From NCBI GenBank assembly GCA_027313705.1, contig DAHVDE010000085.1, positions 1 through 64,000 of the forward strand: a DNA stretch of 64,000 bases. The letters run 5' to 3'. Below the pieces are notes generated by a model that searched no databases, was not told the DNA's origin, and saw nothing but the letters and a program-made list of their open reading frames with translations. Below, piece by piece: positions 43,419 through 51,361 of this stretch. A program made the translations under genes and the position numbers. Positions within the stretch are counted from its first letter, which is position 1; every line of letters starts with the position of its first letter. This DNA comes from Actinomycetota bacterium (GTDB taxonomy: Bacteria; Actinomycetota; Actinomycetes; Streptosporangiales; Streptosporangiaceae).

Positions 43419-43965
43419 CCAGGCGCCAGGAAATCCCGGCGTCTCTTCATGGGTCATCGGGGTGACCTCGCCTGCCGAGGGGCGGCGCAAGCGACTAGGG
43501 CACCCGCGCAGGCGCGTCGTGCCATAGAGCAAGGCTCGTGAAGCCGGCCACGCAGCTTAGCTGTCCCGCGATGAGCTGCACCCTGGTGGTGATCTTGCGG
43601 TGGAGGAGGCCGGAGACCGGGCCGAGCAGCAGTTGCGAGGGAAGACATCGCCTCCTGGTGCTGGGATGCCCTCGCCAGCCTGCGGGCGATGGCGGCGGCG
43701 GCCGCGACGGCGCCGGGGCGGTAAGGGAACGCTACCTCGCCGACCCTCTCGACACGCCGGACGTCACGCAGTGGCGGACTGAGGTCTGCTGGCCGCTGGC
43801 CGGCTGAACGACAGCAACCCTGCACGGGATTCCCGCCTGCTCATAGCCATGAACAGGACATAAGCCCGGTGGTCACGCAGGCAATCAGTACATAGTCGCC
43901 TGAGGCCCTATCATCGCTCGATTCCGGCGATCGGGTGCATCGCAGCCTATATGTCTCGATTCGGA
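43419..43965. other. Intergenic stretch with a possible membrane-protein remnant
   Basis: On the minus strand, about 43495-43640, a frame reads LLLGPVSGLLHRKITTR and VQLIAGQLSCVAGFTSLAL before a stop. It resembles the loop and next helix of an MFS-like transporter but is only about 45 residues, with no upstream continuation. Beyond it nothing coding is recognised up to the palindrome at 43966. Confidence 0.35.
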
Positions 43966-44028
43966 CAGGGCCTGAGGTCATCGCCGGCCGCGTGAACACG
44001 CTGAGCGAGGACCTCAGGCCCTGAACCG
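43966..44028. terminator. Long inverted repeat after hsp20 gene
   Basis: CAGGGCCTGAGGTC (43966-43979) and GACCTCAGGCCCTG (44010-44023) are perfect 14-bp complements around a 30-nt loop. The flanks TCGGAC and GTCCGA extend the pairing with a small bulge. It lies about 25 nt beyond the hsp20 stop on the minus strand, so it is the likely terminator. Its length and symmetry would also fit a protein-bound palindrome. Confidence 0.55.
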
Positions 44029-44050
44029 TCCGAGTGCTGGCGCCGTGGCG

Positions 44051-44473
44051 CTAGGCGGTGACGGCTTGCTTCTGGTCGCTGCTGGTGACCCTGATATTGC
44101 GGGGTTTGGCCGCTTCGTGGACCGGGATGGTGAGGGTGAGCACGCCGGCCGCGTAGTCGGCGATGACGTGGTCGGCGTCCAGGGTCTCGCCGAGGAACAC
44201 CTGCCGGGTGAAGGTCCCGTAGGGCCGTTCGGCGACGATCATGGTTGCGCCGCCGGGCTGGACGGGGGTGCGCTCGGCCCGGACGGTGAGCACGTTCTGC
44301 TCGACGGTCAGGTCGATGGAGTCAACAGCGATGCCTGGCAGGTCCAGGTGAATGTAGAAGTGGTCACCTTGCCTGTAGGCGTCCATGGGCATCGCGGCCG
44401 GACGGGCGGCAGTGCCGAATACCTGCTGAGTAAGCCGGTCCAGGTCGCGGAACGGGTCTGTGCGCATGAGCAT
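44051..44473 (-). CDS. Hsp20/alpha-crystallin small heat-shock protein
   Basis: 140 residues from ATG 44473 (GGAGG 9 nt upstream), beginning MLMRTDPFRDLDRLTQQVF, the usual N-terminal arm. The alpha-crystallin domain reads MPMDAYRQGDHFYIHLDLPGI to GVLTLTIPV, including the A-x-x-x-n-G-V-L signature (YAAGVLTLTIP). The C-terminal tail carries AAKPRNIRV, the I-x-V-type oligomer anchor. It acts as an ATP-independent holdase. It is divergent from J-protein and hspR-like genes, as in the Streptomyces hsp18/HspR regulons, so heat induction is likely. Confidence 0.93.
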   Translation of the reverse strand: MLMRTDPFRDLDRLTQQVFGTAARPAAMPMDAYRQGDHFYIHLDLPGIAVDSIDLTVEQNVLTVRAERTPVQPGGATMIVAERPYGTFTRQVFLGETLDADHVIADYAAGVLTLTIPVHEAAKPRNIRVTSSDQKQAVTA

Positions 44474-44627
44474 GACGTGTTGCCTCCTCTGCCAGTGCCT
44501 GGTGTGTATCACGCTCACAAGTTGTTATAGCAAGCCCTCTGGTTATCTGACAAGTCTCGACTCAGATTTCTTCTTATCGCATACTGAAAGAGGGTTGTGG
44601 CTCAGGCGCGAGAGGGTGGTGACCGGG

Positions 44628-45080
44628 GTGGATCAAGATGGTCAGATGCCGGACCTGTACCGGCTGCTCGGGGTGTCACCGGAGGCGTCGCAGGGGGAGA
44701 TAGCGTTGGCATGGCGGCGGCGGGCGAGGGACGAGCATCCCGATGCCCGGCCCGCCGATGCGGATGCGCCCGGGCGGTTTCGCGCCCTGGCGCAGGCCTG
44801 GCAGGTGCTCGGCGACCCGGCCCGTCGTGCGACCTACGACCGCGCGCTTGCCGGCGGGCAGTCGGCGGCCGCTGCGGGCGGCCGAGTCCAGGTGCCGGTG
44901 CGGCACGTGCGCAGGCGCGGACAGGGTCAGCGACCCGCGCCTGAGCTTCCGCTGCGCGCCGGTCCGGTCTGGATAGAACCAGCAGGTACGGCGGCACAGG
45001 CTGATCGCGGCATCAGGAATGAACTCAGGCTGGTAATCCTGGCTGAGCTGGCTTGGCGGTATCTGGACCAGTCGTGGTGA
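44628..45080 (+). CDS. J-domain protein (CbpA/DnaJ-like)
   Basis: 150 residues from GTG 44628 (GTG 44616/44619 and ATG 44646 are alternatives). The J-domain reads MPDLYRLLGVSPEASQGEIALAWRRRARDEHPDARPAD. The H-P-D triplet that stimulates DnaK is present, followed by FRALAQAWQVLGDPARRATYDRA. The C-terminal 70 residues are Arg/Pro-rich with no zinc finger or substrate domain, ending ILAELAWRYLDQSW. A short CbpA-like co-chaperone. The MerR-type gene overlaps its stop (GTGA at 45077-45080), giving the usual dnaJ-hspR pair but without dnaK and grpE. Confidence 0.85.
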   Translation: MDQDGQMPDLYRLLGVSPEASQGEIALAWRRRARDEHPDARPADADAPGRFRALAQAWQVLGDPARRATYDRALAGGQSAAAAGGRVQVPVRHVRRRGQGQRPAPELPLRAGPVWIEPAGTAAQADRGIRNELRLVILAELAWRYLDQSW

Positions 45081-45439
45081 GCACCCGGTGGCCGGATCCC
45101 GACCGGGGCCTGTTCAGCATCTCGGTTGCTGCCGAGCTCGCCGGCTTGCACCCGCAGACACTGCGGACCTACGAGCGGGAAGGGCTGCTTGAGCCGGCCA
45201 GAAGCGCGGGCGGGACCCGCCTGTACTCCCCGAGCGATATCGACCGGCTGCACCAGATCAGCGCGCTCACTGCCGATGGCCTCAACCTGGCAGGCATCCG
45301 CCGGGTAATGCAGTTGCAGGAAGAAAGCCGCCGTCTGAACGCTGAGCTTGAGCGGTTCAGGCAGCTCATCGCCCGTCAGTCCGCTGCCAGGCAGGCCAGC
45401 CTGCGATCACGACGAGCCGGCGACCGAGACCCGAGCTAG
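45077..45439 (+). CDS. HspR-like MerR-family heat-shock regulator
   Basis: 120 residues. LFSISVAAELAGLHPQTLRTYEREGLLEPARSAGGTR is the MerR winged HTH in the form typical of HspR (I-S-V-A-A-x-L-x-G-x-H-x-Q-T-L-R). LYSPSDIDRLHQISALTADGLNLAGIRRVM then leads into a coiled-coil dimerisation helix LQEESRRLNAELERF. HspR represses hsp operons through HAIR elements (CTTGAGT-N7-ACTCAAG) and uses DnaK as co-repressor. I find no good HAIR site between the divergent hsp20 and J genes, so the operator may deviate. Its stop is adjacent to the SDR stop of the opposite strand. Confidence 0.87.
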   Translation: MSTRWPDPDRGLFSISVAAELAGLHPQTLRTYEREGLLEPARSAGGTRLYSPSDIDRLHQISALTADGLNLAGIRRVMQLQEESRRLNAELERFRQLIARQSAARQASLRSRRAGDRDPS

Positions 45440-46435
45440 TCAGCACCCGGCGGGCGCGTTCGAGGTCCAGGACGCGCGCTCGGCGCACCAGTCCCACAGG
45501 CGCTGCCGTTCGGCTGGCGTGTCGGACTGGCGGGTCGAGCGGAGGCGGTGGATCGGCCGGGGACGGCGGTCAAGCCAGAATCGCCCGGTCGTCTGAACGG
45601 GTATCCCGTCGTCGGCCGCCAGCCACACGATCGTGTCGGCGCCCTCGGCTGGGGAACGCAGCAGCGGGCCGGTCAGCCGCGTGAAGGCTGGCAGCGATCG
45701 CCGCAGGCCAGGCGTGTCCGCCCAGCCCGGGTGCATGGCGTGCACGGCCACCGCCTGCTCGCGCAGCCGGCCGGCCCACATCTGCGCGAGCGTTACCTGG
45801 GCCCGTTTCGCTCTGGCGTAGGCCCGCGCGCCGTGGTAGCTGCCCGGATCCATCTCGAGCCTGTCAACTGAAAGAGGCTCCGGATACATGCCTCCGGAGG
45901 ACACCCACACCACCCGTGCCCTGGTCCCTGCCTTGAGCAGCGGCACAAGCAGGCTAGTAAGCAGGAAAGGACCTATGACCTGGCTCGCCACCGTCTGCTC
46001 GATGCCCTGCGGCGACGTGGCATAAGTGGCGTCAAGCGCGCCAGCGGCGTGCACGAGGGCCTCCACATGATCATGCCGGCGTGCCACTGCCTCGACGGCA
46101 CGCCGGACCGCGTCCAGATCGCCGGTGTCGGCGGCGAAGACATCAGCGCCGCCCAGGCATCCGGCTTCGCGCAGCCGCTGGCACACCACGATGGCCTTCG
46201 CCTCGTTGCGCGCCACGATGGCCAGCCTCGCCCCGTTGGCCGCTAGCGCGCGGGCCGTGGCCAAGCCGAGGCCGGACGTGGCCCCGGTGATGACTACGAC
46301 CCGGCCGGTCAGGTCGTAGCGGTCGAGCGGGCTCCAGCGGTCCAGCCGCGATCGTGCCAGGTAACCGATCCGGCTGAAACTAGGCACGACCGTGAACTCG
46401 AGCACGCGGTCGATGGTCTTCGCGATGCCGGTCAT
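45440..46435 (-). CDS. Short-chain dehydrogenase/reductase (SDR)
   Basis: 331 residues. The NAD(P) loop is VVVITGATSGLGLATARAL (TGxxxGxG); later come VHAAGALDATYATS (NAG-equivalent), VVWVSSGGMYPE (Ser) and ARAYARAKRAQVTLAQMW, with the catalytic Y-x-x-x-K. The 40-residue N-terminal extension and the end (WLDRRPRPIHRLRST) match the SDR subtype often encoded beside LitR/CarH regulators. Its first codons overlap the SRPBCC gene stop (ATGA 46432-46435), and both lie downstream of the LitR gene on the same strand. Probably part of the light-induced lipid programme; substrate unknown. Confidence 0.9.
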   Translation of the reverse strand: MTGIAKTIDRVLEFTVVPSFSRIGYLARSRLDRWSPLDRYDLTGRVVVITGATSGLGLATARALAANGARLAIVARNEAKAIVVCQRLREAGCLGGADVFAADTGDLDAVRRAVEAVARRHDHVEALVHAAGALDATYATSPQGIEQTVASQVIGPFLLTSLLVPLLKAGTRARVVWVSSGGMYPEPLSVDRLEMDPGSYHGARAYARAKRAQVTLAQMWAGRLREQAVAVHAMHPGWADTPGLRRSLPAFTRLTGPLLRSPAEGADTIVWLAADDGIPVQTTGRFWLDRRPRPIHRLRSTRQSDTPAERQRLWDWCAERASWTSNAPAGC

Positions 46436-46956
46436 GACGGCCCCGCAGGCTCGCCACCTGCCGCCCGCTGCGTGCTGGCGGTGTCCTTGCCGTCTTCCTT
46501 GCGTCCGGCGCCCTGGCCAGGCGGGCGCTTTGACAGGGCGCCGGCGAGTCCCGCGGTTGCCCGTTTTGCCACGGCAAGAAAGCCTGGCCGCAACACCGGG
46601 TCCAAAAGCCGCAACGGGCCACGCAGCGTGACTTCGGCGTCATAGCTGACCGCCGAGCCGTCTTTGGTGCCAGTCACGACGATCCGGTCGGTGGATTGCA
46701 GCACGGCATTGGCGGCGTGCAGGAGCACTTCCCGGTCTGGCACCAGGCTGGTGACTTCGTATGTCAGCGACATGCGAGCACCCAGGAACGGCACTGTCAG
46801 GCGGAACCTGCTGCCTGCCCGGACCGGGCCTACGTCCAGCGGCTCCCCGGAAAGGACCCCTGGGTCCCATTCCGCCGCGTTGCTGAAGGTCGCCAGGTAG
46901 ACGAACGTCTCGGCGGCTGTGCTGCGCGAGTCCACGGTCGCGTGATATCGGGCCAT
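46432..46956 (-). CDS. SRPBCC (START-like) ligand-binding protein
   Basis: 174 residues with the polyketide-cyclase/START-like fold: VDSRSTAAETFVYLATFSNAAEWDPGV, a beta sheet with RLTVPFLGARMSLTYEVTS, and a long C-terminal helix DPVLRPGFLAVAKRATAGL. A Lys/Gln-rich tail follows. These proteins bind hydrophobic ligands such as lipids. It is coupled to the SDR gene by an ATGA overlap and sits 53 nt downstream of the LitR stop. The gap is AT-rich (46985-47020) and may hold a LitR-controlled promoter. Confidence 0.87.
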   Translation of the reverse strand: MARYHATVDSRSTAAETFVYLATFSNAAEWDPGVLSGEPLDVGPVRAGSRFRLTVPFLGARMSLTYEVTSLVPDREVLLHAANAVLQSTDRIVVTGTKDGSAVSYDAEVTLRGPLRLLDPVLRPGFLAVAKRATAGLAGALSKRPPGQGAGRKEDGKDTASTQRAAGGEPAGPS

Positions 46957-47009
46957 CTGCGACTCCTTTCCGCTACTGATCCGGCATGCTGTCTATTGCG
47001 TTATTGTGG

Positions 47010-47786
47010 CTAATTTAAGTGGTTTTGTCCGACTGGATGTCCCGCCTGTGCCAGCAGATCGTGCAAGCTGTCGTTCGGGCGGCCGACGAGCACCTTCAGG
47101 CGCGGGTGGGTGGCGGTGATCGCCTGCGCGGCCTTGCGCGCCTGCACGGTCGTTTCCGTCATTGCCGATGACAGCACGACGATGCTGGCGCCTGCCTGTT
47201 CGGCGAGTTCGGTGACTTCGTCGACCGGCAGGTCGCTGGCCAGGTGATGGACGAGCCAGCGATCCTCGCGAAGGCAGGCGGCGGCCATCAGCGCCGGCAG
47301 CCCGTGCCTTTCCCCTGGCGGAGTGGCGGCAACCGCGATGCCGCGAGGCCGCCCGGCCGGCTGGCGGATCCGTGCGGCGAGGAGTCGCTCGCAGATTGCG
47401 CTTGCGCGGTGCTCCTGGGCGATCGATACCTCGCCAGTCGCCCATTCTTTGCCAACCTGGCGCAGCGCGGGCGCGATGACCTGCTCGCAGAGGTCGACGA
47501 GACGCACCCCGGCGGCCAGCCGGTCTAGCTGATGCCGTGCCCGTGTCTCGTCGCCACGGCTGATCGCCAGGTAGAACATGTGTGCCTGGTCTGCCCAGTT
47601 CCTGACCTGGATTGGCCGGGGCGGCTCATGGCCTCGTCGCCGCCGCTCTGCCAGGTCCGAGACCGCGGCCTCGCTGACCTGATAGCCGCGGCCCACCTTG
47701 CGGGCAGTCAGCGTGCCCTCGCGCACCCAGCCATAGGCCGTCTGGTAATGCACGCCCAGGGCTTCTGCTGCCTCGCGCAAGTCCAT
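47010..47786 (-). CDS. litR: LitR/CarH-type B12-dependent photoreceptor regulator
   Basis: 258 residues. An N-terminal MerR/excisionase-like HTH (LREAAEALGVHYQTAYGWVREG) is followed by the helical domain holding the Wx9EH signature (Trp115, Glu125, His126 in EWATGEVSIAQEH) that caps adenosylcobalamin. A B12-binding Rossmann domain comes next with ATPPGERHGL (Glu159-x-His161), where the histidine ligates cobalt. In CarH/LitR, light breaks the Co-C bond, the tetramer falls apart and repressed genes are switched on. The gene lies between two divergent sets of lipid-type genes, which it very likely controls. All cofactor residues are present. Confidence 0.92.
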   Translation of the reverse strand: MDLREAAEALGVHYQTAYGWVREGTLTARKVGRGYQVSEAAVSDLAERRRRGHEPPRPIQVRNWADQAHMFYLAISRGDETRARHQLDRLAAGVRLVDLCEQVIAPALRQVGKEWATGEVSIAQEHRASAICERLLAARIRQPAGRPRGIAVAATPPGERHGLPALMAAACLREDRWLVHHLASDLPVDEVTELAEQAGASIVVLSSAMTETTVQARKAAQAITATHPRLKVLVGRPNDSLHDLLAQAGHPVGQNHLN

Positions 47787-47952
47787 CCATCCTCCCAGAT
47801 GCCGACTGCCTCGGAATATTAGTGTAACTTAGTTTTGTTTTACCGCACATGAGCACGGGTACGCACGGGCGCAGCGGGTCATGCCTCGGGTGCGCCACGC
47901 GGCACCGGCCGCTACCGGCAAGCCGGGGAGACCGAACGGGGGGCATGGCAGC
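47787..47952. promoter_or_regulatory. AT-rich divergent promoter/operator of LitR cluster
   Basis: Positions 47815-47844 (around GTGTAACTTAGTTTTGTTTTAC) are strikingly AT-rich for this genome and have GTAA/TTAC half-sites. A LitR operator and the promoters of litR and the FAD-oxidoreductase gene are expected here. A loosely similar AT-rich element lies at 46995-47020 before the SRPBCC gene. Confidence 0.45.
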
Positions 47953-49257
47953 ATGACGAGCTGGCAGCATTCCGCGGGCGGCGCGGTGGCGCGATCAGGC
48001 CGGCCTCAGGTGGCCGTGGTCGGCGCGGGCGTGGCCGGCCTGACCGCTGCCTACCTGCTGCAGCGCCGGTATGACGTGACCTTGTACGAGGCGCAGGACC
48101 GTCTTGGCGGTCATGCCCACACCCACCATATCGCCACCGCCTCGGGTCGGCTGCTGGCGCTGGACAGCGGCTTTCTGGTGCACAACATCCGCACTTACCC
48201 CAATCTCATCCGCCTGTTCGCCGAGCTAGGGGTCAGCACTCACGACACCGAGATGAGCATGTCGGTGCGCTGCGAGGGCTGCGGACTTGAGTACGCCGGC
48301 TCGCGAGGCCCGCGCGGGCTGTTTCCTGCCATGGGGTCCTTCGCCCGACCGGACTACCTGGCCGCGCTGGCGGCGATTCCAGGTTTCTACCGCAATGCGC
48401 GCCATGTGCTCCGCTCTTCCAGCCCTGGGCAGTCCACGCTTGGCGAGTTCCTGCTCCGGGGTGGTTACCGGCGCTACTTCGTCACCCACTTCGTCGTCCC
48501 GCTGGTGGCCGCGGTCTGGTCGTGTCCTCCCGCGGAGGCGCTGGCCTACCCGGCCAGGTACCTGTTCGAGTTCCTAGATCATCACGGAATGCTGAAGGTG
48601 GCCAGCTCACCCGGATGGCGCACCGTCACAGGCGGTTCCATGACCTATGTCGAGCGGATCGCCAAGCAACTCACAACCGTCGTGGCCGGCGTGCCAGTAC
48701 GGGCCATCCGGCGGGTGCCAGGCGGGATCGCCGTTCACGGCGTCGACGGCAGCACCAGCCACTTCACCCGCGCCGTGGTCGCCACCCACCCAGGCGAGGC
48801 GCTCAGCATGCTGGCCGACCCCACCACCGCGGAGCGCGATGTACTTGGCACCTTCCGCTACACCACCAGCCAGGTAGTCCTGCACACCGACGCGGGCCTG
48901 CTGCCCAAGGCCCCGGCGGCCCGCGCGTCGTGGAATTACCTGCTGCGCGACTGCCGGGCGACGGCGGCGGGCGTGCACATCAGTTACCACCTGAACCGGC
49001 TGCAGGGACTGGATGAGCCAGCTGACTACCTGGTCACGCTCAACGCGCTTGACCGGGTGGCGCCGCAGCAGGTGCTTGCGCGCATGACCTACAGCCACCC
49101 GGTCTACGACGAGCGATCCGTCGCGGCTCAGCGGCGTCTCGCAGAACTGAATACGCCAGCCCTCGCGTACGCGGGCGCCTACCACGGCTGGGGGTTCCAC
49201 GAGGACGGCTGCCAGTCCGGCATAGAGGCGGCGCGGGTTCTCGGGGTGCAGTGGTGA
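47953..49257 (+). CDS. FAD-dependent amine oxidase-like oxidoreductase of the LitR cluster
   Basis: 434 residues from ATG 47953. FAD dinucleotide fold: QVAVVGAGVAGLTAAYLLQ and VTLYEAQDRLGGHAHTH, then ALDSGFLVHNIRTYPNLIRLF. The C-terminal FAD-binding segment is GAYHGWGFHEDGCQSGIEAARVL. This is the NAD(P)-binding-like oxidoreductase that stands with DUF1365 and a CFA-type methyltransferase in many bacteria. The related UfaD/UfaM/UfaO proteins act on fatty acyl chains (methylated, unsaturated and furan fatty acids). Here it is the first gene of a three-gene operon overlapping the next by 7 nt, read divergently from litR. Confidence 0.92.
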   Translation: MTSWQHSAGGAVARSGRPQVAVVGAGVAGLTAAYLLQRRYDVTLYEAQDRLGGHAHTHHIATASGRLLALDSGFLVHNIRTYPNLIRLFAELGVSTHDTEMSMSVRCEGCGLEYAGSRGPRGLFPAMGSFARPDYLAALAAIPGFYRNARHVLRSSSPGQSTLGEFLLRGGYRRYFVTHFVVPLVAAVWSCPPAEALAYPARYLFEFLDHHGMLKVASSPGWRTVTGGSMTYVERIAKQLTTVVAGVPVRAIRRVPGGIAVHGVDGSTSHFTRAVVATHPGEALSMLADPTTAERDVLGTFRYTTSQVVLHTDAGLLPKAPAARASWNYLLRDCRATAAGVHISYHLNRLQGLDEPADYLVTLNALDRVAPQQVLARMTYSHPVYDERSVAAQRRLAELNTPALAYAGAYHGWGFHEDGCQSGIEAARVLGVQW

Positions 49258-49976
49258 CGGCGGCGCTTTACCCCTGCCAGATCACCCACGTCAGGTCAGG
49301 CCCGGTCCGGCGCGCGTTTCGCTACCGCAGCTACCTGTGGCTGGTTGACCTGGACGACCTGCCGCAGGTACCGCTCGCGCTGCGGCCGCTGGCCAGGTTC
49401 CGTTCCCGCGATCACCTTGGCGATCCGGCTTCCCCGATTCGTGCCAACGTGGACGCCTGCCTGGCACGCGAGGGCATCAGCCTCGCCGGCGGGCGGGTGC
49501 TCATGCTCGGCCATGCCGCCACGCTCGGCTACGTCTTCAACCCGATCACCGTCTTCTGGTGCCATCGCGCCGACGGCACCCTCGCGGCCGTCATCGCCGA
49601 GGTGCACAACACCTACGGCCAGCGTCACGTCTACCTGCTGCACCCCGACGACCACGGGCGGGCCGAGGCGGACAAAACGTTCTACGTCTCGCCGTTCCTG
49701 CCAGTCGCCGGACGGTACCGGCTGCACCTCCCCGAGCCCTCCGCAACCTTGCGGCTAGGCGTCACCCTGCGCCTCGACGGCCGGACCGTGCTGGCCGCCA
49801 GCGTGACTGGCGCGCGCCGCACCTACACCCCGCGGCGGCTGCTGGCCTGCGCTATGCGCCATCCCTGGGTAACAGCCCAGGTCACAGTACTCATCCACTG
49901 GCAGGGCATCAGACTCGCCGCCCGCCGCTTGCCGATCACTCCCCGGCCCGCCCGCGACCCACAGGAAGGTGTCTGA
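49251..49976 (+). CDS. DUF1365 protein
   Basis: 241 residues. YPCQITHVRSGPVRRAFRYRSYLWLVDLD, HLGDPASPIRANVDACL, VLMLGHAATLGYVFNPITVFWCH and VIAEVHNTYGQRHVYLL are the family blocks; KTFYVSPFLPVAGRYRLHL follows. No membrane segment. Function is unknown, but the gene is nearly always sandwiched between a FAD oxidoreductase and a cyclopropane-fatty-acid-synthase-like gene, as here. Overlaps both neighbours (7 nt and TGATG). Confidence 0.93.
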   Translation: MVTAALYPCQITHVRSGPVRRAFRYRSYLWLVDLDDLPQVPLALRPLARFRSRDHLGDPASPIRANVDACLAREGISLAGGRVLMLGHAATLGYVFNPITVFWCHRADGTLAAVIAEVHNTYGQRHVYLLHPDDHGRAEADKTFYVSPFLPVAGRYRLHLPEPSATLRLGVTLRLDGRTVLAASVTGARRTYTPRRLLACAMRHPWVTAQVTVLIHWQGIRLAARRLPITPRPARDPQEGV

Positions 49977-51241
49977 TGACCTCAAGTACTACTTCCGCGC
50001 CTTCGCCTGACGCCCAGACGCTGCGGCCCGGGGCATGCAGGTACCCGGTGTTTCCCGCCGTCCCGCGCGGCACCCTGGCCGTGGCCCGCGCCGCCGCGGC
50101 ACGAACGTACCTCAACTGGGCCGCCGCCCGCCTGCCGCTCAGGATTCAGTCCCCGGACGGCAGGCTGTCTGGCGCAGGCGGCCAGCAGTCACCCGTGCTG
50201 GAAATCCGCGACCAGGACGCGTTTTACCGGCGGCTCGGCTCAGGCGCCGCCGGGCTGGCCGAGGCCTACATGACAGGTGCCTGGGACTGCGGCGACCTTC
50301 CCGGCCTATTCGCCGTGCTCGCCAGCAACATGAAGACGCTATTTCCAGCACAGGTACAGGCGCTGCGGCGCTGGTACATCCCGCGCCAGCCGACCGCGGA
50401 GGACGCCACCATCGAGGGCGCCCGCCGCAACATCGAACGCCACTACGACCTGTCCGACGACCTGTTCGCGCTTTTCCTCGATCCCAGCATGACCTACTCC
50501 AGCGGCCTGTTCGCCCCCGGCGACAGCCTCGCTGACGCGCAGCGCCGCAAGATCGATGCCCTGCTTGACCGCACCGGCGTAGGACAGGGAACCTCGGTGC
50601 TTGAGATCGGCACCGGCTGGGGTGAACTCGCCATCCGGGCCGCCGCCCGCGGCGCCCACGTCACCACTGTCACCATCTCGCCTTCACAGTGGAGCACAGC
50701 CCGCCGCCGCGCGAGCGCCGCAGGCGTAGCCGAACGAGTGAATGTCCAGCTCAGCGACTACCGTCAGGCCACAGGAAGCTATGACGTTGTGCTGAGCGTG
50801 GAAATGATCGAGGCGGTCGGCGAGCGTTACTGGCCCGTCTACTTCAAGGCCATCGATCGTCTCCTTGGCCCGGGCGGCACTGCCGGGCTGCAGGCGATCA
50901 CGATGCCGCACGACCAGCTGCTGGCTACCCGCGGCGGCCAGACCTGGATTCACCAGTACATCTTCCCTGGCGGGCAGATTCCGTCCCGGCAGGCGATCAC
51001 CGACACGGTCCGCTTGCACACCAGCTTGCACGTCAGCGCCGATTACCCCATGGGTCAGCACTACGCGCGCACGCTGGCGGAGTGGCGGCGCCAGTTCCTG
51101 GCCGCCATCCCGCAGGTAGAGCGCCTCGGGTTCGGATCGGCGTTCCCGCGCATGTGGAACCTCTACCTCGCCTACTCCGAGGGCGGTTTCCGCGCCGGAT
51201 ACCTCGACGTGCACCAGCTTGTGCTTAAGCGCAACTGGTAG
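49976..51241 (+). CDS. Cyclopropane-fatty-acyl-phospholipid synthase-like methyltransferase
   Basis: 421 residues. The N-terminal lipid-binding domain includes AGLAEAYMTGAWDCGDLPGLF. The catalytic domain follows: RNIERHYDLSDDLFALFLDPSMTYSSG split as NIERHYDLSDDLF and PSMTYSSGLF, SVLEIGTGWGELAIRAA (SAM motif I), VVLSVEMIEAVGERYW and WIHQYIFPGGQIPSRQ. It transfers a methyl or methylene group to an unsaturated acyl chain of a membrane phospholipid. In this operon it may be a UfaM-like C-methyltransferase rather than a true CFA synthase. A hairpin terminator follows 18 nt after the stop. Confidence 0.92.
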   Translation: MTSSTTSAPSPDAQTLRPGACRYPVFPAVPRGTLAVARAAAARTYLNWAAARLPLRIQSPDGRLSGAGGQQSPVLEIRDQDAFYRRLGSGAAGLAEAYMTGAWDCGDLPGLFAVLASNMKTLFPAQVQALRRWYIPRQPTAEDATIEGARRNIERHYDLSDDLFALFLDPSMTYSSGLFAPGDSLADAQRRKIDALLDRTGVGQGTSVLEIGTGWGELAIRAAARGAHVTTVTISPSQWSTARRRASAAGVAERVNVQLSDYRQATGSYDVVLSVEMIEAVGERYWPVYFKAIDRLLGPGGTAGLQAITMPHDQLLATRGGQTWIHQYIFPGGQIPSRQAITDTVRLHTSLHVSADYPMGQHYARTLAEWRRQFLAAIPQVERLGFGSAFPRMWNLYLAYSEGGFRAGYLDVHQLVLKRNW

Positions 51242-51259
51242 CCGGCGGAACCCATGCCC

Positions 51260-51293
51260 GGTGCTTGCCCGCGCCGCAGGGCGGGCAGGCACC
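51260..51293 (+). terminator. Intrinsic terminator hairpin after CFA-type gene
   Basis: GGTGCTTGCCCGC (51260-51272) pairs with GCGGGCAGGCACC (51281-51293), 13 bp with one G-U pair and an 8-nt loop. It ends the FAD-oxidoreductase/DUF1365/CFA operon. Confidence 0.75.
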
Positions 51294-51361
51294 AGCCTGC
51301 CTGTGCAGCTTGCCAGCGACCTGTTTCAATTGCCGGTAAGAAAGACAGCCTCGAACATGTA

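Noticed and set aside
43495-43807. IS1380-type transposase end
   Set aside because: The tail with TRVQLIAGQL looked transposase-like at first, but no catalytic residues or upstream continuation exist; a transporter remnant fits as well, so it is left unassigned.
44519-44600. HAIR element for HspR
   Set aside because: The best candidate (CTGAGTCGAGACTTGT on the minus strand) deviates at several positions and in spacing from CTTGAGT-N7-ACTCAAG.
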